The notes: generated from the letters alone by a model not told the origin. Numbered from the stretch's first letter, positions 41,306-50,946 are shown. The stretch: 64,000 nucleotides of DNA from Endozoicomonas sp. SCSIO W0465 (GCF_023716865.1 NZ_CP092417.1:5806001-5870000); one strand, 5' to 3'. A program made the numbers and translations.

Positions 41306-42676
41306 CTTTCAGATCGGGCGGGAAAACTACGGTACGGCCGAGTGATGCTCCTGTGATATTGAGCAAAACATCTCCAGGTATGACCCTTGTATTCTCCATT
41401 TTCACATGTGTTTCTACAGTGATATATGCGATATCTGATAAATCAAGCCCATCATTCCATACATTCTGTGAACGTAAAAATGGTATGCCATTATCAACAT
41501 AAGCACTTTTTCCGCCACGAGGTGTGCTGCCTGAACCCATTTTTGATGTGAGATCTCCAAGTCGGACGAAACTCCAACCATTCGGAAGCTTAAACGGCTT
41601 TTCATCCTCAACAATCGGCGGCAACGGCTTCTGCTTTTTGATTTTGCCTTCTTTAACCAGCTGGGCTTTTTCGGCGGCGATACGCTCCAGCAGTTTGGCG
41701 GCGGGTTCGTCGTTGGGGTCTTGGGGTACCAGCTTGCCCATCACGGCCAGTTGCAGGATGGTCTGCTTGAGCTGGTCGATGCTCGCCCCGGTGGTGAACA
41801 GGGTGGTGAAGTGGCTGGCGATGCGTTGCCAGTTCTGTTTCAGCTCTTCGGCATTGGCGCTGGTGGTGAGGGTTGCCAGCAGGTTTTCTACCAGTGTCGT
41901 ATGGGCGGACAGGCTGGCTTCGGTCTGCTGTTCAATCTGGTCGCACAGGGCCATTAGCTCATCGACTTTGGCGACGATGCGATGTTGTTCGCTTTTTGGG
42001 GGGAGTGCAACAACGATAGGGTATATTTTACGGCCAGAGATAACAGGTTGTGCTGTAGCACTATCATTTTCATTCAGATTTGTGGCCTTTAATAACCAAG
42101 CTAAATAGTTCAAGAAAATGCAATTTTCTGGAAAGGTTGTAATGAACGCATTGTCTGTAACCCAAGCTTCTTGCGGAGTGATATGAATGGATCCGCAATA
42201 AAACCCAACCCTTCCTATAACAAGAGTTCTTTCATTTACATTCGCCTGGTCATGATATCCGGTAATGCCATTTCCACCATAGACTGGAATAGCACCTTCA
42301 CTATTCATTTCCTTGGCAGTCAGTCCGTTGCCCGATGAAATATGTAAAATTTCTCCAAGTCTTACCCACTTCCATCCATCAGCTAATGCAAATGGCTCCT
42401 CTGAATCAGATATTGCAGGTAAAGGTTTTGGCTTAGAGATTTTCTTCTCTATGATCATTTTTTGCCTTTCTGTTTCAATCCGCTCCAGCAAAACAGAAGC
42501 AGGTTCATCCTCCGGACACTGCGGCACCAACTTCCCCCGCACCGCCAGCTCCAGAATCAGCTCCCGCAGTTTCTTAATGCCATAAAGGTCAATCTTTTTA
42601 CTGGAACCCCGGCCAGAAGCGGATTTGTTCTGCACCACCAGCGCCAGGGTAGAAAGGTTTTGGGTAATCAGGGCAT

Positions 42677-43675
42677 TCATTGTTCAGCTTCCGGAGCCAG
42701 CATATTCATAATCAGGCGGATCAGGGTTTCTTTGTGTTTGGGGTCGGATTCCGCCACCAGCAGGGTCAGGGCAGAAAGGCCAATGTCGTTAATCACCGGC
42801 TCGCCGTTTTGATTGAACAGACGACCATTGCGGTGCAGAAAGTCCACAAACAGAAAAGCCCCGCTGCGCTTGTTGCCATCGGTAAATGGGTGGTTCTTAA
42901 CCACAAAGTACAACAGGTGCGCTGCCTTGCTTTCAATGGTCGGGTAGGCGGGTTCACCAAAGGCACTCTGATCCAGGTTACCGAGCAGAGCGCCCAGGCC
43001 ATCGCCCCGGGGGCGGGCAAACAGGTCAGTGGCTTCGCCTTTTGCCATCAGCTGCTGTTTCAGGGTCGCCAGATCGTTACTGGCCTCCTGCACCGTGGGC
43101 AGGGTGCCGCCATGCTGGCCATGGGGTTCGTTCAGCTTGCCTTCGTCATAGCGTTGCAGCCAGAGAAAGGTCTGGGTATAGCGGCTGATAATCTCCACCA
43201 GCCCACGACCGGTATCCGCCTGCAATTCCGGGGAGGCCGCCGCTTTGCGCACCAGCTTCAGGGCCGCTTCCAGCTCTTGGGCGTTCTGCTCGAACCGCTG
43301 CTGGTTAATGGTGTAACCACGGGTCAGGTGCTCTTTCAGGGTGCTGGTGGCCCACTGGCGAAACTGGGTGCCTTTGCGGGAGTTAACCCGGTAAGCCACG
43401 GAGATAATGGCGTCCAGGTTGTAATGTTTGACCTTCCGGCGTACCTGCCGCTGGCCTTCCTGCTGAACTATCGAGTAATCCTCGGTAGTTGCCCCGGCGG
43501 TGAGCTCGCCCTCTTTGTAGATGTTTTTCAGGTGCAGGCTGATGTTATCAATACTGGTTTCCAGCAGCTCTGCCAGTTGCCTCTGGGACAGCCAGATGGT
43601 TTCCTGGTCCAGTAGTACCTGAATATTCCCCTGGCTGGCTTCATAAATGGCAATGTTAAGGTCGGTGTCGGCCAC
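42677..43675 (-). CDS. RhuM-type protein with C-terminal Fic/Doc domain
   Basis: 332 aa. The N-terminal half is of the RhuM/virulence-protein type found next to type I RM genes (TIWLSQRQLAELLETSIDNISLHLKNI, VKHYNLDAIISVAYRVNSRKGTQFRQWAT). The C-terminal half is a Fic/Doc domain with the motif HPFTDGNKRSGAFLF (catalytic His, and the phosphate-binding GNKR). Fic domains transfer AMP or phosphate groups to target proteins. The GTG start follows the hsdM stop by 1 nt, and its own stop overlaps hsdS, so it is translationally coupled in the operon. No inhibitory helix gene is obvious. Its role in the RM locus is unknown. Confidence 0.9.
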   Translation of the reverse strand: MADTDLNIAIYEASQGNIQVLLDQETIWLSQRQLAELLETSIDNISLHLKNIYKEGELTAGATTEDYSIVQQEGQRQVRRKVKHYNLDAIISVAYRVNSRKGTQFRQWATSTLKEHLTRGYTINQQRFEQNAQELEAALKLVRKAAASPELQADTGRGLVEIISRYTQTFLWLQRYDEGKLNEPHGQHGGTLPTVQEASNDLATLKQQLMAKGEATDLFARPRGDGLGALLGNLDQSAFGEPAYPTIESKAAHLLYFVVKNHPFTDGNKRSGAFLFVDFLHRNGRLFNQNGEPVINDIGLSALTLLVAESDPKHKETLIRLIMNMLAPEAEQ

Positions 43676-43676
43676 G

Positions 43677-45143
43677 TTATCTCCCGTTCCGGTTGGTCAG
43701 TGCTTCGCCAAGGATAGTTTGTAACTGTCCAAGCAGCCCTTCCAGTTCCTGCTGCTGTTGCTGGTAGCTGGCCAGCAGTTCGTCCGGATCGTGGCTGATG
43801 ATTTCGCCCACATGGGGGTTTTTAATGTCCAGATTGAAGTTACGGGCGGTCACCTCGTCGATACTGACCTTCCAGGCTTGCTCATTTTCTACCCGTGCGG
43901 CAAAACCGCCCGCCTCATTGCCCCACCAGTCCATCTCCTGCTGAAATTCTTCAAACTTCATTGGGCGGGTTTTGCTGTAGTTCTTTACGCCTGCCGGGTA
44001 AGGGTGTTCGTAGAACCAGATATCCTTCGTTGGCTGACCTTTAGTAAAGAACAGGATATTGGTTTTGATGCCGGTGTAAGGGTTAAACACGCCGTTGGGC
44101 AGGCGCACGATGGTGTGCAGGTTGCACGCTTCTGTCAGCAGTTTTTTGATTTTGGTTTTGACGCCCTCGCCAAACAGGGTGCCATCGGGCAGTACTACGG
44201 CTGCACGGCCACCGTCTTTCAATATCTCGATAATCAACTGCAAGAACAGGTCAGCCGTTTCCCGGGTCTGCATTTCCGCTGGGAAGTTTTTCTCAATGCC
44301 ATCTTCCTCGGTGCCGCCGAATGGAGGATTGGTGACAATGACGTCTACCTGATCATCCCAACTGGAGAGCGGCTTGTTCAGGGTGTTGCCGTGTTTGATC
44401 TGTACCGGCACCTCGATGCCGTGGAGCAGCATATTGGTAGTACAGAGCAGATGAGGCAGCTGCTTTTTTTCCACGCCGTGAATCTGTTTTTGCAGGGTCT
44501 GGTGATCGGCGGCGGTTTTTACCTGGTCTTTCAGATGATCCACCGAGCAGGCGAGAAAGCCGCCGGTGCCACAAGCCGGGTCCATAATGCTTTCGCCCAG
44601 TTGCGGATTGATGCGGTTGACCATAAAGCGGGTGACGGCCCGGGGCGTATAAAATTCACCGGCATTACCGGCACTTTGCAGGTCCCGCAGAATCTGCTCG
44701 TAGATATCGCCGAACAGGTGTCGTTCCTTGGAGTCGGTAAAGTCCACCTCGTTCAGCTTGTTGATCACCTGACGCAGCAGGGTGCCGTTTTTCATGTAGT
44801 TGAAGGCGTCGCTGAAGGCTTCCTTCACCACAAAGCCCCGGGGGTTTTTATCCACAGGGGCGATCAGGTTTTTCAGGTCCGGGAACAGGTCGTTGTTGAT
44901 AAACGACAATAGTTCATCGCCGGTCATCCCTTGTTTATCTGCTGCCCAGTTGCGCCAGAGGTATTCTTCGGGAATGGGTGAGCGGTAGTCGTCCAACTCG
45001 AACTCCAGCTCTTCTTCCTGGGCATCGAAGATTTTCAGGAACAGCAGCCAGGACATCTGGCCAAGGCGCTGGGCATCACCATCGACACCGGCGTCTTTGC
45101 GCATGATGTCCTGGATGGATTTGATCACGGAACTGATGGACAT
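43677..45143 (-). CDS. hsdM: type I restriction-modification DNA methyltransferase subunit
   Basis: 488 aa from the ATG at 45143 (MSISSVIKSIQDIMRKDAG); an upstream ATG at 45191 would add 16 atypical residues. Helical N-terminal HsdM_N domain, then the N6-adenine methylase with DPACGTGGFLACSVDHL (SAM-binding motif I) and DVIVTNPPFGG (NPPF, motif IV). It methylates adenine at the HsdS target and forms M2S with it. The gene looks intact, but with hsdS broken the complex may lack normal specificity. Confidence 0.95.
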   Translation of the reverse strand: MSISSVIKSIQDIMRKDAGVDGDAQRLGQMSWLLFLKIFDAQEEELEFELDDYRSPIPEEYLWRNWAADKQGMTGDELLSFINNDLFPDLKNLIAPVDKNPRGFVVKEAFSDAFNYMKNGTLLRQVINKLNEVDFTDSKERHLFGDIYEQILRDLQSAGNAGEFYTPRAVTRFMVNRINPQLGESIMDPACGTGGFLACSVDHLKDQVKTAADHQTLQKQIHGVEKKQLPHLLCTTNMLLHGIEVPVQIKHGNTLNKPLSSWDDQVDVIVTNPPFGGTEEDGIEKNFPAEMQTRETADLFLQLIIEILKDGGRAAVVLPDGTLFGEGVKTKIKKLLTEACNLHTIVRLPNGVFNPYTGIKTNILFFTKGQPTKDIWFYEHPYPAGVKNYSKTRPMKFEEFQQEMDWWGNEAGGFAARVENEQAWKVSIDEVTARNFNLDIKNPHVGEIISHDPDELLASYQQQQQELEGLLGQLQTILGEALTNRNGR

Positions 45144-45222
45144 GGGGGGTCTCTTAAACGTCATTCGGCGCCGGTATGATAACAGGCGCAAAGAAAGGCT
45201 GGGTAAGTCGGATTAAGAAAGG

Positions 45223-45468
45223 TTAGCGGGTTCCGAGCAACAGGCCACGCACACTCAGGTCTTCATCAAGATCTGGCCAGTGAATGCCATCACCACCGCC
45301 CAGCAGCTGCCAGTTGTTGCGCTGTGCCTCGCTGGCGTTGGCCAATGTCGGGAACCAGGTAACGGGTACAGAAATTGTCCGCCCATCCACCAGGCTGACA
45401 ATCAGTTCGCAGTCTGAAAACCGGACATCCTGTGCCAGTGGTCGCTCCTCAACCTTTAAAGTATTCAT
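45223..45468 (-). CDS. DUF2442-family small protein
   Basis: 81 aa from ATG at 45468, with the DUF2442 pattern LIVSLVDGRTISVPVTWFPTLANAS and WPDLDEDLSVRGLLLG. These small proteins occur in toxin-antitoxin-like and RM loci, without established biochemistry. It lies between hsdR and hsdM in the same direction (37 bp after hsdR, about 80 bp before hsdM). Confidence 0.85.
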   Translation of the reverse strand: MNTLKVEERPLAQDVRFSDCELIVSLVDGRTISVPVTWFPTLANASEAQRNNWQLLGGGDGIHWPDLDEDLSVRGLLLGTR

Positions 45469-45505
45469 AGTAACTATGACTAGTGAAGTATCCAAGCGGT
45501 TCCCG

Positions 45506-47920
45506 TCAGGCAGAGCGGTATATTTCCGCTTCCAGCTCGCTGATGGCCTGTTCGTAATCCGCCGGTTTGCCAAAGCCTTTCTTGACGATCTCGATAGGGC
45601 GGCCAATGGCAGTAAAGGGTGCCACTTTCAGAACATTCTTGTTCTCGATCTCCTGCACACCGGCATCGGCGTATTTATCCAGCAGGGTATTAAGAACCGT
45701 CTGTGCCGTGTCGGAGTATTTGGTGAAGTAGTTGCGTTTCTTCACGTTCTCCGCCCGCTCTTTGCGGGTCAGTGGCGGCTGGTCGTAGACCACATGGCAG
45801 ATCAGGTCGAAGGGGTCGAGATCTTTGCCCACTTCGTCCGCCAGCACTTCCCAGAGGATACCTTCGTTTTCCAGTTCATCAATAATGGCCTGTTTGCGCC
45901 CGGCAGACTGCCACCTTTTGATAAATTCATCCAGCGAGGTGAATTGCCTGGCCATGGTTTTGCGGGTGTAATCCCGGAACGATTCGGTGACCAGTTTGCC
46001 ATCGGTGTCATAGTACTGCACCCGTTCGGCGATGGCTTTTACGGTGACGCCATTGACATGGAATTTGCGGACCTTGTTCTCGTCATCAAAGCCTGAGGTG
46101 TCTATATCGGTTGATGAAGAGTCAGTGCTGCTGACATTGTACGAGCCAGGCTCTTCATTTACTGAATGATCGGACTCCTCATCGGCAGGGTTGTTGAGGA
46201 TGCTATCCAGTTCATCGTCATCACTGTTAATGGTCTGGCTGCTGGTATTAATGACTTTTTCCGGGATGCCGTCAAAACGCTCATCGGCAAACAGCTCTGT
46301 CGCCTTTTTGATATCCAGAATGGTGAACCATAACTTGTTGTCGCGGTCATCAATCCGGGTACCACGGCCAATGATCTGTTTAAACTTGGTCATGGACTGG
46401 ATGGACTGGTCCAGCACCACCAGTTTGCAGGTTTTGGCATCGACGCCAGTGGTCATCAGTTCCGATGTGGTGGCAATCACCGGGTAGGGCTTTTTGGGGT
46501 TGATGAAGTTGTCCAGCTGCGCCTTGCCCAGGTCGTCATCGCCGGTAATCTTCATCACATACTTGTCGTTTTTGGCCACCTGTTCCGGGTTCAGGTTGAT
46601 CAGTGCCCGACGCATCCGCTCGGCATGGTCAATGTCGTTACAGAAGACGATGGTCTTGGCCATGGGGTCGGTGCGTTTCAGGTAGCTGGTGATGGTCTGT
46701 GCCACCAGCTGGGTACGTTCGTCGATCACCAGAGTGCGGTCAAAGTCTTTCTGGTTGTAGATACGGTCTTCGATCACCTCACCGTGTTTGTCAGTCTGGC
46801 CTTTGGTGGGGCGCCAGCCTTGCAGATCTACATCCAGATCGACACGAACCACTTTGTAGGGTGCCAGGAAGCCGTCTTCAATGCCTTCTTTCAGGGAGTA
46901 GGTGTAGACCGGTTCACCAAAGTAATCGGTGTTGGAAACCTCATCGGTTTCTTTCGGTGTGGCGGTAAGGCCGATCTGGGTGGCGCTGTTGAAGTATTCG
47001 AGAATCTCCCGCCAGGCACTGTCTTCAGCGGCGCTGCCCCGGTGGCATTCGTCTATAACGATCAGGTCAAAGAAGTCCGGGTTGACCTGTTTGTAGGCTT
47101 TCTGGTGTTCTTCCGGGCCGGTGAGTGCCTGGTACAGCGCCAGGTGGATTTCGTAAGCCGGGTCTACCTTGCGGCCGGTGATTTTGGTCATGGCCGTGCC
47201 GAAAGGCTGGAAGTCGTTGATGCGAGTCTGGTCCACCAGCACATTGCGATCTGCCAGGAACAGGATGCGCTTTTTGCTTTTGGCCTTCCACAGTCGCCAG
47301 ATGATCTGGAAGGCAGTGTAGGTTTTGCCGGTGCCCGTTGCCATCACCAGCAGTACCCGATCCTGACCTGCTGAGATTGCTTCTACGGTTTTGTTGATGG
47401 CCTGTAGCTGATAGTAACGGGGCGACTTGCCGCTGCCATCGTCGTAATAATCCTGAGTGATAATGGTCAGTTGTTGTTCGGTATAGCCTTTCCAGATGCA
47501 GAGCTTTTGCCAGAGCTGTTCTGGCGAGGGAAAGTCTTCGAGGCGGATCTCGGTTTCCAGTGCGGCCGGGTTGGTTTTGTCATGGAAGATAAAACCATTG
47601 CCGTTGGAAGCAAAGGCAAATGGCACATCCAGCAGACGGGCATAGTCCAGCGCCTGTTGCATCCCTTTGCCGATCTCATGCTGATTGGCTTTGGCTTCCA
47701 CCACCGCCAGCGGCAAACCGGGCTTATGGTAGAGAACAATATCCGCCGACTTCACCTTTTTGCGGGCAGCCGCCTGACCACGCACCACTACCTTGCCATC
47801 GCGCAGCTTCACTTCCTGGCGGATCTGGGTCATATCATCCCAGCCTGCGTCTTTGATCGCCGGGAGGATAAACTTGGAAATGATATCGGACTCAGTAAGC
47901 CTGGATTTGTCGATGGGCAT
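45506..47920 (-). CDS. hsdR: type I restriction endonuclease R subunit
   Basis: 804 aa from ATG at 47920 (MPIDKSRLTESDIISKF); an in-frame GTG/ATG 78 bases upstream is not supported by homologous N-termini. N-terminal PD-(D/E)xK nuclease (SADIVLYHKPGLPLAVVEAK), then an SF2 translocase: MATGTGKTYTAFQIIWRLW (Walker A), VIDECHRGSA (DEAH-like), GLTATPKETDE (motif III), and IGRGTRI (motif VI). It resembles EcoEI-type HsdR. It cuts unmodified DNA after translocation when bound to M2S. First gene of the seven-gene minus-strand operon. Confidence 0.95.
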   Translation of the reverse strand: MPIDKSRLTESDIISKFILPAIKDAGWDDMTQIRQEVKLRDGKVVVRGQAAARKKVKSADIVLYHKPGLPLAVVEAKANQHEIGKGMQQALDYARLLDVPFAFASNGNGFIFHDKTNPAALETEIRLEDFPSPEQLWQKLCIWKGYTEQQLTIITQDYYDDGSGKSPRYYQLQAINKTVEAISAGQDRVLLVMATGTGKTYTAFQIIWRLWKAKSKKRILFLADRNVLVDQTRINDFQPFGTAMTKITGRKVDPAYEIHLALYQALTGPEEHQKAYKQVNPDFFDLIVIDECHRGSAAEDSAWREILEYFNSATQIGLTATPKETDEVSNTDYFGEPVYTYSLKEGIEDGFLAPYKVVRVDLDVDLQGWRPTKGQTDKHGEVIEDRIYNQKDFDRTLVIDERTQLVAQTITSYLKRTDPMAKTIVFCNDIDHAERMRRALINLNPEQVAKNDKYVMKITGDDDLGKAQLDNFINPKKPYPVIATTSELMTTGVDAKTCKLVVLDQSIQSMTKFKQIIGRGTRIDDRDNKLWFTILDIKKATELFADERFDGIPEKVINTSSQTINSDDDELDSILNNPADEESDHSVNEEPGSYNVSSTDSSSTDIDTSGFDDENKVRKFHVNGVTVKAIAERVQYYDTDGKLVTESFRDYTRKTMARQFTSLDEFIKRWQSAGRKQAIIDELENEGILWEVLADEVGKDLDPFDLICHVVYDQPPLTRKERAENVKKRNYFTKYSDTAQTVLNTLLDKYADAGVQEIENKNVLKVAPFTAIGRPIEIVKKGFGKPADYEQAISELEAEIYRSA

Positions 47921-48019
47921 GGCGGTGCATCCGGTCACGGCATTGGGTTTTGGGGCATTGTCGCATAATTGGGGAAGGGATAAACAGAGGGGATCCACAG
48001 TGGTTGCTCTGCATCAAAC

Positions 48020-48616
48020 TTAGCCTTCCCCCATTCGGGCAACAGCAGGCCAAGCGGCTCTACGGTGCTTTCTCAGGTACTTCCGGTAAGTCTTTTGGTG
48101 CATCCCTTTGGGCCTGTCAGGTGGATCGGTAGCCAATTCGGTTGCTGCACTGCCCAGCTTGTCCCTGATTGCACTGCAAGTATGTATGGCTCGATCAAAA
48201 TGCCCCAGTGTCTGAGTGTAATACATCGGCCCATACCAGCGCCGATGGGCAAAGCCATTCCTCCCCATCAACAGCTTGCCAGAACGAATTTCCAACATAG
48301 GGCAGTAGAAGTAGGCTCTGCGGGTTTTTCCTTTCAGGGTGCTGACCCATTCAAAACCGATCACCTGCTCCCTTGTCTCAATTTTCCCGGCATCATTCCA
48401 GACCGGGTACTCAACACGCAGACACTGCTTCCAGCCCCAGAACCGGGGCTTACATTTCATCCTGATAGCGAAGGACTTGCCAAACCGGATAACCGTCTTT
48501 TTACCGGGCTCCAGCAACCCCTGCCGATAAAGCCAGCAAATGTCCAGGGTATAGTAATCCTCGACATTTTTTTCGCAGCTGGCCTTTCTGCCACTGTTGC
48601 AACCTCCCATGGCCAC
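48020..48616 (-). CDS. island-associated hypothetical protein
   Basis: 198 aa. The layout RRAYFYCP ... IRSGKLLMGRNGFAHRRWYGPMYYTQTL ... DRAIHTCSAIRDKLG ... RPKGMHQKTYRKYLRKH resembles a protein family common in phage-like integrative elements, whose members end in PKGMHWRTY and usually carry a CxxC zinc ribbon. Here the zinc-ligand cysteines are mostly missing. No function is known. It lies between hsdR and the RepA-like ATPase on the same strand. Confidence 0.6.
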   Translation of the reverse strand: MAMGGCNSGRKASCEKNVEDYYTLDICWLYRQGLLEPGKKTVIRFGKSFAIRMKCKPRFWGWKQCLRVEYPVWNDAGKIETREQVIGFEWVSTLKGKTRRAYFYCPMLEIRSGKLLMGRNGFAHRRWYGPMYYTQTLGHFDRAIHTCSAIRDKLGSAATELATDPPDRPKGMHQKTYRKYLRKHRRAAWPAVARMGEG

Positions 48617-48706
48617 CTCCCTGTAGAACCTAAATCCCTATAAAAAAATGCACCTTGAAGTGAAACTGCTACAGCATAAAGGCTCCACCAAAAGTATTGC
48701 TGATTG

Positions 48707-48752
48707 CTCGTCGTCGGTGCGTTTATATATATAAGTGACGAGACGACGAGCG
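48707..48752. repeat. 10-bp inverted repeat around an AT-rich loop
   Basis: GCTCGTCGTC (48707-48716) and GACGACGAGC (48743-48752), separated by 26 bp containing TTTATATATATAAG. It lies just after the RepA-like stop, in a 141-bp gap. It could be a terminator without a T-run, or an origin or protein-binding site. Confidence 0.6.
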
Positions 48753-48757
48753 AGTGC

Positions 48758-50092
48758 CTAGCCCTTGTTGACGGGAATCAATGTATCTCCATCCAGACGT
48801 ATCAGCCCTTTTGAAACCAGTGATTCAAGCCATTTGGAAAAATTGGAGATGGCCAATTTCTGTGCCTTAAGATCATCCCGAATAACAGCTACTGTCGTGG
48901 GCTCCCCTGAAGCAGTTCTTGATCTGACTGCCTGATACAAAGCTTCCTGATTTTTCGACAGGGTCAGGGGTTTATCATCAGCATCACCTCCTTCAGGAGG
49001 CTCACGGCCATTCAAACTGGCGACCAGAGTCGTGACTTCATCCTGATCAGAGTCGTACCTGAGAAACCGTGGCGTCATATCAAAGGCCTGGGTTGGCATA
49101 GGTTCCGAGTCTTTTGACTTGGTACATTTCAGCAGGTAGTACATGCCCTTATCGGGCCGATCAATGCAGTATTCAAAGTCGCACGCAGCCCGCAAAGCCG
49201 ATGATCCTCTTGCATCACGCTCTTTATTCTTGCCAGTGTGATGGATAACAATGATGGTTGCGCCAGTTTCCGCTTTTATTTTATCGCAGCCTGAGACAAA
49301 CAAGTTCATATCGGTCGTCTTATTCTCATCAGCGCCACCAAAGCACCTGGCCAGTGTATCAATGAAGACTACGGATATTTTCTTTCCCATCTGGTTATTC
49401 AGATCCATGATCGTATTGATCAGTTCATTCACCGTCTTTGGACTGCCAATGAAAACCGGCATTTTGATGGAGTGCAGCAATGCCAGGGACTCACCATTGT
49501 TATTCGTCATTTTCCAACCATGGGCTCGCTTGGCGGCACCGAAGCCGCCTTCAGCCGCAATATACAAGACTGGTGACTGCTGGCAGTGAATATGGTTCCA
49601 TGGCTTGCCACTGGCTATAGAGGCAGCCCAGCTTACCGCATGAAATGACTTAAAGGACTCTGAGGGGCCGTAGATTACGCCAAATGCGTTCTGGGGAATA
49701 TAACCCTTAATCACCCAATCTTCTTCTTTGTCATAACCTGTTTCCAGCAGCTCGGTTGGAAGCTTTCTGGTACTCCCTCCATAGAAAGGGCTACCAACCC
49801 CCTCGGGAGGAACTTCAGAATCGACATCGGTATGATCATCGCTCTGGTAGTTCTGGCTTTCAGCCTGGAGTCTTTCCACATTAGTAAGGTTCGGGGTCAT
49901 TTGTTCCCGCCTTTCAAGATCAGTTTCGGGTATAGCTTCACTGATGCTTGAGAGTATGTTTTTCAGTGCTTCATTACCCTTCTCTTTGGAAGAAGCATCT
50001 TTAGAGGTCAAGCTGCTAATGTGGTTATCCTGATCAATCTGAATGACTGCCGCTTCAAGGCCATGCTCAGCCTTTGCATTTTTATCAGGCAT
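48758..50092 (-). CDS. RepA-like AAA ATPase / DnaB-type helicase
   Basis: 444 aa from ATG at 50092 (preceded by AGGGGGAC). RecA-fold ATPase of the RepA/AAA_25 group: FGVIYGPSESFKSFHAVSWA (Walker A, GPSESFKS), VLYIAAEGGFGAAKR, then VVFIDTLARCFGGADENK (Walker B), TIIVIHHTGKNKERDARGSSAL (sensor-like). A C-terminal winged-helix-like segment follows. In plasmids and integrative islands this family is a replicative helicase or replication initiator. Together with the adjacent AlpA-like gene it suggests that the island can replicate or be induced after excision. The start overlaps the upstream gene by 8 nt. Confidence 0.85.
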   Translation of the reverse strand: MPDKNAKAEHGLEAAVIQIDQDNHISSLTSKDASSKEKGNEALKNILSSISEAIPETDLERREQMTPNLTNVERLQAESQNYQSDDHTDVDSEVPPEGVGSPFYGGSTRKLPTELLETGYDKEEDWVIKGYIPQNAFGVIYGPSESFKSFHAVSWAASIASGKPWNHIHCQQSPVLYIAAEGGFGAAKRAHGWKMTNNNGESLALLHSIKMPVFIGSPKTVNELINTIMDLNNQMGKKISVVFIDTLARCFGGADENKTTDMNLFVSGCDKIKAETGATIIVIHHTGKNKERDARGSSALRAACDFEYCIDRPDKGMYYLLKCTKSKDSEPMPTQAFDMTPRFLRYDSDQDEVTTLVASLNGREPPEGGDADDKPLTLSKNQEALYQAVRSRTASGEPTTVAVIRDDLKAQKLAISNFSKWLESLVSKGLIRLDGDTLIPVNKG

Positions 50093-50435
50093 AGCTGTCC
50101 CCCTTCTCTGGACGCTGATAACGTATGGTTTGGGGTTTATTGATCTGCTTAACGTCCACTGACCTGGCTCCGGCCTGAAGCAGTACACTGATCAAGATGC
50201 CGATATCGGTAAGTGCTGAATCATTAAAATCAATCACCACAACAGGGCAATCATTCACGGGCCAATGATATTTTTTGGCATCAGTAATCAACGGCAAAAC
50301 AAGATGGTTTTGTTGAGCGAGCTGTTTGGCATTATTAGCTGCCTGCCAGCATTGAGGGCTGCCAACGTACAGCATGACCAATCGTATAGGGCGGGGAATT
50401 ACCAGCTGCCTGCCGTTTGGGGGTAGTACTTTCAT
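50085..50435 (-). CDS. hypothetical protein between alpA-like and repA-like genes
   Basis: 116 aa if started at the ATG 50435 (MKVLPPNGRQLVIPRP); an ATG at 50486 would add 17 residues. Contains LYVGSPQCWQAANNAKQLAQQN and CPVVVIDFNDSALTDIG, which alternate strands and helices and look Toprim- or Rossmann-like. No named family is recognised. Its 3' end overlaps the RepA-like start, so the two are coupled. Confidence 0.6.
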   Translation of the reverse strand: MKVLPPNGRQLVIPRPIRLVMLYVGSPQCWQAANNAKQLAQQNHLVLPLITDAKKYHWPVNDCPVVVIDFNDSALTDIGILISVLLQAGARSVDVKQINKPQTIRYQRPEKGDSYA

Positions 50436-50540
50436 TAGTAAAAGACTCCGTCCAATGGACTTGATAAAGGTGTTTTTCAGGTTCACTTTTTGCGGATTGA
50501 TCCACCGCTCGAATTTGAGCGGTGGATGGTGGTTGCCGAA

Positions 50541-50855
50541 TCAGGCCCGTTGTGACTCCCAGGCTTCCAGTTCCGATTGAAGCCAGCGGACGCAGCGCGG
50601 TCCTAAGTGATGTGGTTTTGGAAAATTGGTTTGTTCATCACCAATCCAGCGATACAGCGTGGTATTGCCGATCTGGTAGCGTTTACGCACTTGCTGGTTG
50701 GTGAGGTAGACGACGCCCTGTGGCAAGCTCTTTTTCGGCTCAGGCATTGGTGTGGGTGTGCTGGTGTGACTGCTTTGGCTGACAGCAGGTTTCTGGTCAG
50801 CAGCAGTAACCGGGCAGGTTTTGCTTTTTTTGAAAGGGGTGTTGCTGGTGGTCAT
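50541..50855 (-). CDS. AlpA-family transcriptional regulator
   Basis: 104 aa. After a Ser/Pro-rich N-terminus comes the MerR-like winged HTH of AlpA: VYLTNQQVRKRYQIGNTTLYRWIGDEQTNFPKPHHLGPRCVRWLQSELEAW. AlpA proteins of cryptic prophages and islands activate excision or replication genes. It heads the group alpA-like, hypothetical, repA-like, and lies downstream of the 21-bp repeats. Confidence 0.88.
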   Translation of the reverse strand: MTTSNTPFKKSKTCPVTAADQKPAVSQSSHTSTPTPMPEPKKSLPQGVVYLTNQQVRKRYQIGNTTLYRWIGDEQTNFPKPHHLGPRCVRWLQSELEAWESQRA

Positions 50856-50946
50856 ATCCCTGACTCCCGTAAGGCATTTTCTGGAATGGCTTGGGAGTCA
50901 GGATATGGCTGGAAAATAGTGAGTTATAGAGTGGTAGTTGGACGTT

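Larger units (their letters stand above)
39479..42680 (-). pseudogene. hsdS: type I restriction-modification specificity subunit, broken by an IS50-like element
   Basis: Parts 42680-41306 and 39798-39479 join in frame through the codons for PDLKEANVSQ after removal of the IS and one CTTTCAGAT, giving 564 aa. The protein has two target-recognition domains (DGWKWVRLGEILHISSGNG at about residue 105; NGWSFVRLGDLTSKMGSGS at about 370). Each TRD is followed by a conserved coiled-coil spacer: EQHRIVAKVDELMALCDQIE in the middle and EQHRITAKVNQLMTLCDQIK at the end. HsdS sets the DNA target of the methylase and nuclease. The ATG overlaps the stop of the fic gene by 4 nt (ATGA). The insertion removes the second TRD's end, so specificity is probably lost. 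Confidence 0.93.

Noticed and set aside
43758..44912. 384-aa open frame on the plus strand
   Set aside because: It is the antisense shadow of hsdM, with no family resemblance or start context; the minus-strand gene has all methylase motifs.
45284..46096. 270-aa plus-strand frame opposite hsdR/DUF2442
   Set aside because: Antisense shadow of well-supported genes.
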